From JBBEAM01 sp942491105 (lineage in GTDB: Bacteria; Pseudomonadota; Alphaproteobacteria; Kiloniellales; DSM-21159): a DNA stretch of 64,000 nt. Below, in pieces: positions 6,572-14,935 of the stretch (positions are counted from its first letter, which is position 1; every line of letters starts with the position of its first letter). The position numbers were made by a program, and so were the translations under genes. The stretch is from the NCBI GenBank assembly GCA_942491105.1, contig CALNZX010000012.1:124001-188000 (forward strand), in the 5' to 3' direction. The notes under the pieces are model-generated. The model was not told where the DNA came from. It was given only the letters and a program-made list of their open reading frames with translations, and made no database searches.

Positions 6572-9106
6572 ATGACCGACAACGAGACCACAACTTCGCG
6601 AGAGGACCGGGAGCAACTCCGGAAGGAACAGGAAGAGCGCCTGCTGACGGCGTGGTCCGCGCCGAAAAGCTGGCGCTACTGGTCGGCGGTGAACAACTCG
6701 GAAGTCGGTCAGTGGTACACGCTGACGGCACTCGGCTTTCTTGTCTTCGCCGGCGTTCTCGCGCTGATCATGCGCGCGCAGCTCGCCGTCCCCGAAAACG
6801 ATCTCGTCTCGCCCGATCTCTACAACCAGCTCTTCACCCTGCACGGCTCGGTGATGATGTTCCTGTTCGCCGTGCCGATCCTCGAAGCCGTGGCGATTCT
6901 TCTGTTGCCCGAGCTTCTCGCCGCGCGCGATCTGCCCTTCCCGCGCCTTTCCGCCTTCGGCTTCTGGTGCTTCCTGATCGGCGGCGTGTTTGTTTGTGGT
7001 TCGATTTTCTTCAACGCGGCGCCGAGCGGCGGCTGGTTTATGTATCCGCCACTGACGACGGATCCGGTTCAGTCCGGGATCGGCGCCGACATCTGGCTGC
7101 TCGGCCTCTCGTTCATCGAGATCGCGTCGATCGCCGCCGCGGTAGAGCTCATCGTCGGCGTGCTCAAGTTCCGCGCGCCTGGCATGCGCATCAATCTCAT
7201 TCCGCTCTATGCCTGGTACACGCTCGTCGTCGGCGGCATGATCCTCTTCGCGTTTCCGCCTCTGATCGCAGGCGACATTTTGCTCGAGATGGAGCGGGCT
7301 TTCGATTGGCCGTTCTTCGACGCGGACCGCGGCGGCTCACCGCTGCTGTGGCAACACCTGTTCTGGATTTTCGGCCATCCGGAGGTCTACATCATCTTCC
7401 TGCCGGGTGTCGCGCTGATGGCGATGATCGTACCCACTTTCGCGCAGCGCCCCGTGGTAGGCTATTCGTGGATCGTGCTGGCCGCCGTCGGTACGGGCTT
7501 CCTGAGCTTCGGGCTCTGGGTCCATCATATGTACACGACGGGGCTGCCCTCGGTCTCGCTCGGATTCTTCTCGGCGGCCTCGACCGCCGTCGCGATCCCC
7601 ACGGCGGTACAGCTCTTCGCGTTCATCGCCACAGTCATGCTCGGGCGGGTGGTGCGGTCCGTGCCGATGCTGTTCGCGGCAGGCGCGCTCGCCATCTTCG
7701 TGCTCGGCGGCTTGAGCGGCGTGATGGTGGCCATGGCGCCATTCGACTGGCAGGCACACGACACCTATTTCGTCGTGGCTCATCTGCATTACGTGCTGAT
7801 CGGCGGCATGCTGTTTCCGGTGATCGCCGGCGTCTACTATTACTTCCCCTTCGTAACCGCCAAGGCGCTGTCGGAGAAGGTCGGACGTATCGGCTTCTGG
7901 CTGATGTTCGTCGGCTTCAACGTCGCCTTCCTGCCCATGCACTTCACCGGACTGCGCGGCATGCCGCGCCGCGTTTACACCTATCCGGAAGGACTGGGGT
8001 GGGATTGGCTCAATCTCATCTCCACGATCGGCGCGTTCACGCTGGCCGCCGGTTTCGCACTGATCGTCATCGACATTCTCCGGCCGAAGGGCAACCAGCC
8101 CTATTGCGAACGCAATCCCTGGAACGCCGGGACGCTCGAATGGCTCGAGGAAATGCCTGACAAGCCCTGGGGCGTGCGCTCGATTCCCGTCGTGAAGCAC
8201 CGATATCCGCTGTGGAAGGACCCGGACTTCATCGGAAAGGTCGATCGCGGCGAGTTCTATCTACCCGACGCCCAGGAGCTGCGGCGCGAAACGATGGTCA
8301 CGTCGGTTCTCGACGCGGAGCCGATCCAGTGTCTGCGTGTGCCCGGCCCTTCCTTCCTGCCGATGATCACCGCGGGCTTCACCGGCGCCGCGTTCATCGC
8401 GGCAACCTTCCACCTCTATTGGCCCACACTGGCGGCCGGGATCCTTGCCCTGGCGTCCCTGCTCTTTTGGCTATGGACGGGTACGGCTGAAATTCCCGAA
8501 AAAGACGAGAAGGATGTCGGCTTCGGCCTGAGCCTGCCGCTCTACCAATCCGGACCTCAGTCCGTCGGCTGGTGGGCAATGTTCATCACCATGCTCGGCG
8601 ATGCTGCCGCCTTCGCCAGCCTGATTTTCGCTTACTTCTTCTATTGGACGATCCACAGCGATTTTCCGAACGACGTCACGAGCGAAGGGGCGCTGATTTA
8701 CTACGCGCTCGGTGTCGCCGCCGTTGTCGGCACATGGCTGCTGACACTCGGCGCCCGGTACTGGAATTTGACCGGTGCGGTCTTTGCGTCTCGCTTGGCC
8801 ATGGTCGGTGCGATCGTGCTCGCGCTGCTGTCCGGGGCGGCTCTTCTCGCCGGGCCTTATGTCGACGGCCTCGACCCGCGCCTCCACGCTTATCCTGCGA
8901 TCGTCTGGATACTGGTGCTTTGGGCCGGCGGCCATATCGGCATCGGCGCGATAATGCTGGCCTATTGCTTCGCCCGCAGCTTGGCCGGACGCCTGACCCC
9001 GCGATACGACATCGATATCTGCAACGTTACGCTCTATTGGCACTTCGCTGCGCTCACCGGCGTTCTCGCGCCGATGCTCGTGGCCCTGTTTCCGCTGGCC
9101 GCATGA
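6572..9106 (+). CDS. Fused cytochrome c oxidase subunits I and III
   Basis: An 844-residue fusion. Residues about 40-560 are subunit I: haem a ligand H91 (LHGSVMMF), D-channel D120 (RDLPFPRL), CuB/active-site segment H269-P-E-V-Y273, CuB histidines H318-H319, and haem histidines H404 and H406 (VVAHLHYVL). Residues about 590-844 are subunit III helices. The residue that aligns with the K-channel lysine is glutamine Q347 (AIPTAVQLF, where A-type oxidases usually have PTGIK). The enzyme reduces oxygen to water at the cytoplasmic membrane and pumps protons. It is the core of the plus-strand operon; its stop overlaps the next start as ATGA. Electrons probably enter through the CuA protein encoded at 1846-2819. 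Confidence 0.9.
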   Translation: MTDNETTTSREDREQLRKEQEERLLTAWSAPKSWRYWSAVNNSEVGQWYTLTALGFLVFAGVLALIMRAQLAVPENDLVSPDLYNQLFTLHGSVMMFLFAVPILEAVAILLLPELLAARDLPFPRLSAFGFWCFLIGGVFVCGSIFFNAAPSGGWFMYPPLTTDPVQSGIGADIWLLGLSFIEIASIAAAVELIVGVLKFRAPGMRINLIPLYAWYTLVVGGMILFAFPPLIAGDILLEMERAFDWPFFDADRGGSPLLWQHLFWIFGHPEVYIIFLPGVALMAMIVPTFAQRPVVGYSWIVLAAVGTGFLSFGLWVHHMYTTGLPSVSLGFFSAASTAVAIPTAVQLFAFIATVMLGRVVRSVPMLFAAGALAIFVLGGLSGVMVAMAPFDWQAHDTYFVVAHLHYVLIGGMLFPVIAGVYYYFPFVTAKALSEKVGRIGFWLMFVGFNVAFLPMHFTGLRGMPRRVYTYPEGLGWDWLNLISTIGAFTLAAGFALIVIDILRPKGNQPYCERNPWNAGTLEWLEEMPDKPWGVRSIPVVKHRYPLWKDPDFIGKVDRGEFYLPDAQELRRETMVTSVLDAEPIQCLRVPGPSFLPMITAGFTGAAFIAATFHLYWPTLAAGILALASLLFWLWTGTAEIPEKDEKDVGFGLSLPLYQSGPQSVGWWAMFITMLGDAAAFASLIFAYFFYWTIHSDFPNDVTSEGALIYYALGVAAVVGTWLLTLGARYWNLTGAVFASRLAMVGAIVLALLSGAALLAGPYVDGLDPRLHAYPAIVWILVLWAGGHIGIGAIMLAYCFARSLAGRLTPRYDIDICNVTLYWHFAALTGVLAPMLVALFPLAA

Positions 9107-9492
9107 GGCTGACCTTGGTGAGGCTCTATTATCGCGACAGTCTCTGGTCTCTGATCGCCGGTCCGACGATTTGGGCGGTGCACTTCCTGGTCTGCTACAT
9201 CGCGGCAGCGATCTTCTGCGCCAAATCGGCCGATCCAGTCGCCGACTTCTACGTTCTCAAGATTGCGATCGGGGCGGCAACGCTGATTGCGCTTATCGGG
9301 ATTGCTATCGCCGGCATCCAGGCCGTGGACGATTGGCGCCGCGCACTCAACGCGGAATGGGCCGTGGACGTGGATTCACTCCCGATCCGCCGTCGTTTCG
9401 TCGGCCGGGCGGCGTTCCTGCTGGCCGGCCTAAGCGCCGTGGCCACGATCTATGTCGGCATGACGGTTCTATTCGTATCGAGTTGCAGATGA
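9103..9492 (+). CDS. Small membrane protein of the oxidase operon
   Basis: This 129-residue protein starts at ATG 9103 inside the stop of the oxidase gene and its own stop overlaps the ctaG start, so it is translationally coupled on both sides. It has about four membrane segments (near residues 14-36, 47-69, 100-122 and a weaker one between). A WAVHFLVCY motif lies in the first helix. Similar short four-helix proteins sit between fused oxidase genes and ctaG in other alphaproteobacteria, but I do not recognise a named family or a metal-binding motif. A role in oxidase assembly or stability is inferred from position only. Confidence 0.55.
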   Translation: MRLTLVRLYYRDSLWSLIAGPTIWAVHFLVCYIAAAIFCAKSADPVADFYVLKIAIGAATLIALIGIAIAGIQAVDDWRRALNAEWAVDVDSLPIRRRFVGRAAFLLAGLSAVATIYVGMTVLFVSSCR

Positions 9493-10136
9493 GCCGCACC
9501 GTGTACCTTCTCGGCGGCCTCTATCTTCTCGCCGTCGCCTGGTTCGGACCGCTGCCTCAACTTGCGGAAACCAGCTTCGCGGCGCATATGGGCCTGCATC
9601 TCATCCTCATCGCCGGGGCCGCGCCGCTGATCGCGCTGGGACTCAGCGGCACGCAAATCGACGCGCGCTTGGCCGCAGTTGGACTCTTGAACCCGATCCT
9701 CGCCTCGGTCGCCGAACTCGTCGTCGTGTGGGCCTGGCACGCTCCCGGCCTTCACGATGCCTCCCGGGGTAGCACCGGGGTATTCATCCTTGAGCAGGCG
9801 AGCTTTCTTGCCGTCGGTCTTCTGCTTTGGCTTTCGGCGGTCGGCAGCGCCGGGGGCGGCGAGAGACGCGCCGCGATCGGGGTTATCGGCATGCTGCTGA
9901 CCTCCATGCACATGGCACTGCTCGGCGCCCTGCTCAATCTAGCCCCCCGTCCCCTCTATCATCATCAGGGCGATGCCGCCTTGGCCGATCAGCAACTCGG
10001 GGGCTTGCTCATGCTTGTCGTCGGCGGCACCGTCTACCTCGTGGCGGGACTCTGGCTGCTCGCCGGCCTTTTGAGAACGCCCGCAAGGGAAACGCGTGAG
10101 CATCCGCAATACCTGGACAAGCCTCAGCCAAGATAG
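9489..10136 (+). CDS. ctaG: Cytochrome c oxidase assembly protein, Caa3_CtaG family
   Basis: A 215-residue polytopic membrane protein, start ATG 9489 overlapping the previous stop. It has about six to seven helices. Conserved features of the caa3 CtaG family are visible: HMGLHLILIAGAAPL, the WAWHAPGLHD motif, SMHMALLGALLNLAPRPLY, and DQQLGGLLMLVVGG. The histidines and methionines in these segments are those thought to handle copper during CuA/CuB assembly of caa3-type oxidases. This family is distinct from the Cox11/CtaG type. It ends the plus-strand operon; the ZIP-like gene on the other strand overlaps its last 13 bases. Confidence in the family is high. Confidence 0.85.
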   Translation: MSRTVYLLGGLYLLAVAWFGPLPQLAETSFAAHMGLHLILIAGAAPLIALGLSGTQIDARLAAVGLLNPILASVAELVVVWAWHAPGLHDASRGSTGVFILEQASFLAVGLLLWLSAVGSAGGGERRAAIGVIGMLLTSMHMALLGALLNLAPRPLYHHQGDAALADQQLGGLLMLVVGGTVYLVAGLWLLAGLLRTPARETREHPQYLDKPQPR

Positions 10137-10837
10137 GTCGAAAGCAAGGCGAGCCCGACGAAGCCTCCGGCCAGCGCCATGGTTGAGACCCACCGCGGCA
10201 GGCGCGGCGAAGCGTCTCCTTCAGGAATGACATCCTCGACTGTCGTGACCAGCAAGATGCCGATGATCGCCGCCAACGCCGCGTTCTGTGTGATCGTGCT
10301 CGCGTCGCGCAACAGCCAATAGCCGAGTCCGCAGCTCACGACCGCCGGGATGGCAAGCATCGCGGCGACAGTCAGACGCTTACGCTTGGAGACGCCGTTC
10401 TGCTGCAAACTCGCCGCGGCGGCGAAACCTCCAGGAATGTTCGCCACCGATTGGCTCACAGCGATCAAAAGGCCGAGGCCGCTCGCCACCGCGGCGCCTA
10501 CACCGGTCATGAGCCCGTCGCTCGAGAGATCGGCGGCAATAGCAACTGAAACCATCCATGCACGCGCGCCCCTCACCCCTCTCACCAGGAGCGCCAGAGA
10601 AAGCGCAACCGCAGCGCCGGCCAGGAACGCGGAAATCAGCACCCAGGTCGGGGTGCTTGGGAGAATCCGCGGCATCAAGTCGATGCTGACGACGGCGATG
10701 GCAATACCAGCCGCCGCATGAAGCGCAGCCCCCACGATCCATCTCGGCGTGCGCACGCTCTCGGCCAGAAGCGTCCCGACGAGGTTTCCCCCGACAGGAA
10801 GAAGCGCAAGCGTCAGCACGAAGACGAAATCAGACAT
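10124..10837 (-). CDS. ZIP-like divalent metal transporter, divergent
   Basis: A 237-residue integral membrane protein with about eight helices. The layout follows the ZIP (ZupT-like) family: an early HAAAGIAIAVVSIDLMP segment, a central DLSSDGLMTG, and an EDVIPEGD near the end. The usual metal-site signatures of helices 4 and 5 (HNxPEG and HExPHE) are not present; the nearest match is SQSVANIPGGFA, which lacks the histidine and glutamate. It could transport a metal with altered ligands or have lost transport. It converges with ctaG. Family call moderate to good; substrate unknown. Confidence 0.65.
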   Translation of the reverse strand: MSDFVFVLTLALLPVGGNLVGTLLAESVRTPRWIVGAALHAAAGIAIAVVSIDLMPRILPSTPTWVLISAFLAGAAVALSLALLVRGVRGARAWMVSVAIAADLSSDGLMTGVGAAVASGLGLLIAVSQSVANIPGGFAAAASLQQNGVSKRKRLTVAAMLAIPAVVSCGLGYWLLRDASTITQNAALAAIIGILLVTTVEDVIPEGDASPRLPRWVSTMALAGGFVGLALLSTYLG

Positions 10838-10955
10838 GCATCGTCATAACACGCGGCGGACGGCGATGTTCACCGCTCTGCCGGCGTCTCAATGGGCCCT
10901 AGTGAACGAATCCGCCTCAACAGCTGTTCGTCACGTCCAGGCGGCACGCCGGGTC

Positions 10956-11384
10956 TTAGTCGCTGCCTGGCGCCGGTTCCTGGCTGAATGGCAGAAACAG
11001 AGGATCGCCGCCGCGTGCTTGAGCGAAGTGCATTCGCTCGATGCAGTCCGTTGCAGGCTGCGCACCAAAAACACAGCGCGCGAAGGAGATCCGCAGACCA
11101 TCGGCACGGCGGCAAAGATCAGGCGTCAGCTCGAATTGAAGAGGGACAGGCTCGTAATCCAAGCCGCCTTCTTTCCTGTTCATGATGATCGGCCGCCGGC
11201 CCGAGGCCAAGCCCGTCTTACCCAACACCGCGCCTCCGGACAGGATCTCCGCGACCACGTTCACCTGCTTTAGCTGTGGCGAACCGGCGTGACGCACGGC
11301 GACAGGAATCCTGCACGCGAACGACTCTCCTCGCTCCAACGGGGCTGCGTCCAGCTCTTCCACCACAGCCATGGCCCGGGCCAA
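10956..11384 (-). CDS. Unknown protein, possibly the 3' part of a frameshifted gene
   Basis: A 142-residue frame from a TTG at 11384 to a stop at 10956. The product has beta-rich sequence with several cysteines (FACRIPVAVRH, SFARCVFGAQPATDCIERMHF), which suggests a small exported domain. A TAG lies just upstream in this frame, while the overlapping frame upstream holds MHFTPMLLHVAGAPMFVACARARG-like sequence split here as MHFTPMLLHV and AGAPMFVACA. That upstream piece would make a natural signal-type N-terminus from ATG near 11461. A one-base frameshift near 11390-11400 may therefore separate the two parts. I do not recognise the family. Confidence 0.4.
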   Translation of the reverse strand: MARAMAVVEELDAAPLERGESFACRIPVAVRHAGSPQLKQVNVVAEILSGGAVLGKTGLASGRRPIIMNRKEGGLDYEPVPLQFELTPDLCRRADGLRISFARCVFGAQPATDCIERMHFAQARGGDPLFLPFSQEPAPGSD

Positions 11385-12085
11385 GCCTGGCTACCCCTTG
11401 CGCGGGCGCAAGCCACGAACATGGGTGCCCCTGCAACGTGAAGAAGCATCGGCGTAAAGTGCATCTCGGCGCCTACCTTGTGGCTTCCGCCCTGCAACGG
11501 CCGATCTTCCTCGCCCTGCGCGTCGCCCAGATACCACTCAGCGCCAAAATCTTCGACGTCCTGACCGGTGGCTTCGCGCGGTCCGAAATCCTTGGCGAAA
11601 TGGTAGAGCGGCCAGCCATCATAGGTGACCTGCTCGGAGCCGTCGCGACGTTCGACGAGACCTAACCGCCCCGCGTCGACCTGCCCTTCCGCCTGCGGCG
11701 CGCTTGCGCTCGTGACAGGGGGCCAAACCTTGGCGCAGTCCTCGTAGCACTTGCTTTCCGCCTGTTCCTGGCCTCCAGCTTGCTCGTCACCCTCGAACAA
11801 ATAGACAGCGCGGCCAAACCCATCGGTTAGGTAGGTCCCAAGCTCCGGGTCGTCGCGTGTAGTGATCGTGGCTACGCCGATGGTCTCGCCGCTGGGGTCG
11901 TTCACAAGGTCCGTTTGAGGTTGCGTCGTCTCCTCCATCCCCGCACGATCAGGGGCGACATAGGAATTTGTCAGCACAAGCCCGCCGATGGCGATGACCG
12001 CGACCATTGCGGCGATTCCCAGACCCCACATATAGGCCTGGCGCGAGCCTCTTTGCTCTTCTTTTCGGGATAGATCTTGAACCAT
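11270..12085 (-). CDS. Membrane-anchored secreted-repeat (PF03640-type) protein
   Basis: Starts at ATG 12085 with AGGAG nine bases upstream. The 271-residue frame has one N-terminal membrane segment (about 19-42) and then two copies of the repeat found in bacterial secreted-repeat lipoproteins. The first is YLTDGFGRAVYLFEGDE with CYEDCAKVWPP; the second is QVTYDGWPLYHFAKDFGP with TGQDVEDFGAEWYLGD. The last 60 or so residues (after about position 205) look unlike the family and are rich in Trp and Arg, which suggests that the natural stop has been lost by a frameshift or that the next gene is being read out of frame. Function of the repeat is unknown; it is often found near redox and copper genes. 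Confidence 0.6.
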   Translation of the reverse strand: MVQDLSRKEEQRGSRQAYMWGLGIAAMVAVIAIGGLVLTNSYVAPDRAGMEETTQPQTDLVNDPSGETIGVATITTRDDPELGTYLTDGFGRAVYLFEGDEQAGGQEQAESKCYEDCAKVWPPVTSASAPQAEGQVDAGRLGLVERRDGSEQVTYDGWPLYHFAKDFGPREATGQDVEDFGAEWYLGDAQGEEDRPLQGGSHKVGAEMHFTPMLLHVAGAPMFVACARARGSQAWPGPWLWWKSWTQPRWSEESRSRAGFLSPCVTPVRHS

Positions 12086-12233
12086 ATTCGGAGCTCCTCA
12101 GTTTTGATCTCAACGTAGAGGAGCGGAGGATGTTCCTTTTCGCGCGAGATGCCGACGAGGCGGGCATTCGGTGCTGGTTCAGCCCCTCTCTGGAGCACCG
12201 GACCTCGCAAGATCGGTCAAAGTTCACTGGATC

Positions 12234-13024
12234 ATGACAAGTCAGTCCCCCGCAGCCGACGTCGCCTCAGGCCGTGAGTTTCTCACGGGGCTCGGCCGCG
12301 CTTTCGCCGGCGCTCTGATCTTCTCGCTGCCGATGACCATGACGGAAGAGCTGTGGTCGCTGGGGTTTTATATCGACCCCCTGCGATTGGCGCTTCTGCT
12401 CGTGCTCTTGGTGTCGCTTCTCGTTTGCCTGTCACGCATCGGCGGCTTCAGAAACAACGTGCATTGGACCGACGATGTCGCCGACGCACTCGTCGCAATC
12501 GCCGTGGGCGCCTGCACGGGGGCGGCCTTTCTCTGGCTGTTTGGGATCTTGACGGCGGAAATGCCCTTGCAGGAGATCCTCGGGAAAATTTCGATGCAGC
12601 TCTTTCCTGCCAGCATTGGCGCGATGCTCGCACAAAACCAACTCGGCGGCGCCCCGGGAAGCAGCGGATCGAGAGAACTTATGTGGGAGAGCTGTTCCTG
12701 ATGGCGGTGGGCGGTCTCTTTCTATCGCTCAACGTCGCGCCGACGGAGGAGGTTTCGGTGATCTCCTACAAGATGGGGATTTGGCACCTCCTGGCGCTGT
12801 GTCTTCTCTCCATGGCCCTGATGCACCTCATCGTCTACGCGGAAGGGCATGGCCCAGCCTTAGCCCACTCTTCCCCGCCGAACTATTTTTCGCGCAACAG
12901 ACCCAACCGTGCCCCTGATCGTTGTTCTCGGACCACTCTGTATATGAGGTCCATTTCCGTGGAACGGAACGTCGGCTCGGCGGTTTTTCTCGCAAATGGC
13001 GTTGCGCAAGCACGTGTACCTTAA
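12234..13024 (+). pseudogene. TIGR02587-type integral membrane protein, frameshifted
   Basis: From ATG 12234 the frame gives a short cytoplasmic start, REFLTGLGRAFAGALIF, and a series of helices typical of the TIGR02587 family (SLPMTMTEELWSLGFYIDP, DDVADALVAIAVG, ISMQLFPASIGAMLAQNQLGG). It then loses register. The family continues in the next frame with RTYVGELFLMAVGGLFLSL and NVAPTEEVSVISYKM, to HLIVYAEG. The switch lies near 12640-12665. The last 40 residues up to 13024 do not look like family sequence, so the natural end may be nearer 12850. Either a real lesion or a base-call error. The function of this family is not known; it is common in methylotrophic and rhizobial genomes. Confidence 0.65.
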
Positions 13025-13139
13025 GTGGAAGTCGGCATGAATGCTCTCTGTTATCACGGCACCCAGGACATTCGCTGCCACGAAATGGGAACGGGTCGGA
13101 ATAAGCACTTGCGCGCCGCGGAGTAGCGCCGGCCCAGCG

Positions 13140-13679
13140 ATGCTCGATCCGCGAAGAAACCCACCGCAAGAAGTCTATGTGTGGGACCCCTTTGTGCGGA
13201 TCGCTCACTGGGCGCTCGTCATCGCCGTGGCAATTGCTTATCTGGTCGAGGCGCCTCGCGCGCTGCACGTCTACGCCGGCTATGCCGCAGCCGCGCTGAT
13301 CGCGGCGCGCATCGCTTGGGGCTTCCTGGGCACCGGTCACGCACGGTTTGCCGCGTTCGTCTATCCGCCGCGCACGGTCTTCCGCTACGTCCGGGATCTT
13401 CTGCACCTTCGCCAGCACGAGCGCTATACCGGCCACAGCCCGGGCGGCGGCTACGTGATCTTGTCGATGCTGGGGCTTCTTGCCGCGACGGTCCTGACGG
13501 GCATCGCCGCACACGGCCGCTGGCTTGACGGTTGGGAGACGTTGGATGCGTGGCACGAAGGGCTCGCCTATGCGGCTCTCGGCGTCATCGGCGTTCACAT
13601 TGCTGGCGTGCTGTTACGCAGCTTCGTCTACGGTCAAAATCTCGTCCGCGCCCAGTTCACTGGCTACAAGCGACCTTAG
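13140..13679 (+). CDS. Cytochrome b561-like membrane protein
   Basis: A 179-residue protein from ATG 13140. It has about four membrane helices. Haem b ligation is suggested by paired histidines: H in RIAHWALVIAVA (helix 1), H in LHVYAGYAAAAL (helix 2), H in WHEGLAYAALGVIGVH (helix 4, two histidines). The VYVWDPFVRIAHW opening and the RFAAFVYPPRTVFRYVRDLL loop are typical of the soluble-cytochrome/Ni,Fe-hydrogenase-type cytochrome b561 family. It would pass electrons between the quinone pool and a periplasmic partner. No obvious partner cytochrome is adjacent, so its partner is unknown. Confidence 0.75.
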   Translation: MLDPRRNPPQEVYVWDPFVRIAHWALVIAVAIAYLVEAPRALHVYAGYAAAALIAARIAWGFLGTGHARFAAFVYPPRTVFRYVRDLLHLRQHERYTGHSPGGGYVILSMLGLLAATVLTGIAAHGRWLDGWETLDAWHEGLAYAALGVIGVHIAGVLLRSFVYGQNLVRAQFTGYKRP

Positions 13680-13747
13680 AGCAACCGATCGTCGAACTCT
13701 GCGGCTCATCTAAGCCGCCCAAACTCTTCGCGTGTCGTTGATGCGTC

Positions 13748-13780
13748 CCACCCCTTGAGGCCGCGCCTCATGTGGGGTGG
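13748..13780. repeat. Inverted repeat between cytochrome b561-like gene and tRNA-fMet
   Basis: CCACCCC-TTGAGGC and GCCTCA-(tgt)-GGGGTGG pair into a long, slightly bulged stem with a three-base loop. It lies 70 bases after the b561-like stop and 35 bases past the tRNA 3' end. There is no clear U-run on either side, so it may be a factor-dependent or weak terminator for either gene. The 13680-14088 stretch holds only this repeat, the tRNA and its likely promoter. Confidence 0.35.
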
Positions 13781-13815
13781 ATAAATCTTGTAACACCATG
13801 ACTTAAAGCAAAAAT

Positions 13816-13892
<77 letters not shown>

Positions 13893-13977
13893 TCAATTTT
13901 GAAGGCCTTCGAGTGAGGGCCTCTGCCTCACGCGGCGCATGGCATCCAAAAAAGGGGGCCGCCGCGAAAGGGGGGAA

Positions 13978-14005
13978 CCTATAACAGGTTCGGAGAAGAT
14001 GTGAA
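13978..14005 (-). promoter_or_regulatory. Candidate sigma-70 promoter for tRNA-fMet
   Basis: On the minus strand TTCACA and TATAGG stand 16 bases apart, ending about 85 bases before the tRNA 5' end and just after the PAP2 gene. No other gene could use it. Spacing is good; each hexamer has two mismatches to consensus. Confidence 0.35.
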
Positions 14006-14088
14006 GCGCCGGATCGGGTCCAGGACGGCCCGCAGCGCGACAGCCCCTATATGGGGATTTTCCTTGAGTTTGTAAAGCGTAAGCCGGT

Positions 14089-14892
14089 TCAGGCCCCGCG
14101 CAGCCGGCCGGCGAAGGAGACCGGCCGCGACGGCCTGCCGGCGGCGGCGGCCTGGCCAGTATGCGCCTGGGACCGGCGCACGGCCTCCGGCCAGTTCAGC
14201 CACGCCTGGACCCGCGGCGCGCGTAAGCGGTACCCGCCGCCGGGCGCATATTCGAACAGCCAGCGCCGCGCCGCGAACCGGTCGCGCACCAGGAAGGGGA
14301 AGGAGATGCCCAGAATCGCGCCGAGCACCGCATCGGTGAAATAGTGGACGCCGATCAGCACGCGGCTCAGCGCGATCCAGGCCGCGAGCGTGTAGAGCAG
14401 CAATCGTCCCCGGGGCCAGAAGATCCCGATCACAGCGGCGAAAGCGAAGATGGACGTCGCATGCCCGGAGGGAATGGACACGTAGTCCGACTCGAAGGCG
14501 AAGAACTGAAAGTCGAAATGGCCCACAGTGTCGAACAGCTTGGGTCTCGCGCGGCCGAGAATGTTCTTCAAGAGCACCGCGACAAGTCCCGCGCCCGCGA
14601 TGCTGACAAAGGCGAACCCGGTCGCGCCGATCATCAGTCCATAGCCCGCCGCGTTGCGAAAGCCGAGATGCCGGCGCCGCATGACGATAGCGAAGACGAG
14701 GATCGCTGCCGTGGGGAACAGCATCCAGTGGGACCGGCCGAGATCCGTGACGAATTTGAAGAAATCGCAGGCGCTGTCCGAGAGCCTCCCGGCGCGCTCC
14801 AGCATGAACGGATCGATCAGGAGAAATCCGATCGCCAACAGCGACAGGGCCAGCACGGCCTGTTCGCACAGCGTGAAGTAGCGCATTTGCAA
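14089..14892 (-). CDS. PAP2-family membrane phosphatase (lipid phosphatase)
   Basis: A 267-residue polytopic protein with the complete PAP2 signature: KNILGRARP (first motif, near residue 110), PSGHATS (second, near 141) and SRVLIGVHYFTDAVLG (third, near 173). About six helices. PAP2 enzymes of this type dephosphorylate lipid A (LpxE/LpxF) or recycle undecaprenyl pyrophosphate at the periplasmic face. The gene follows a LAB_N-domain gene by 43 bases and a GT2 gene further upstream, so it most likely belongs to an envelope glycolipid pathway. The C-terminal 50 residues are Arg/Ala-rich and appear non-conserved. Substrate is inferred from context. Confidence 0.8.
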   Translation of the reverse strand: MQMRYFTLCEQAVLALSLLAIGFLLIDPFMLERAGRLSDSACDFFKFVTDLGRSHWMLFPTAAILVFAIVMRRRHLGFRNAAGYGLMIGATGFAFVSIAGAGLVAVLLKNILGRARPKLFDTVGHFDFQFFAFESDYVSIPSGHATSIFAFAAVIGIFWPRGRLLLYTLAAWIALSRVLIGVHYFTDAVLGAILGISFPFLVRDRFAARRWLFEYAPGGGYRLRAPRVQAWLNWPEAVRRSQAHTGQAAAAGRPSRPVSFAGRLRGA

Positions 14893-14935
14893 GATCGAGC
14901 CCCCCTCGATCCGAAGCCGGTTCGGCCTGCCCCGC

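Noticed and set aside
10749..11273. A 174-codon plus-strand frame between ZIP-like and secreted-repeat genes
   Set aside because: Arg-rich, no domain, no good ribosome site, and it overlaps a more plausible minus-strand frame.
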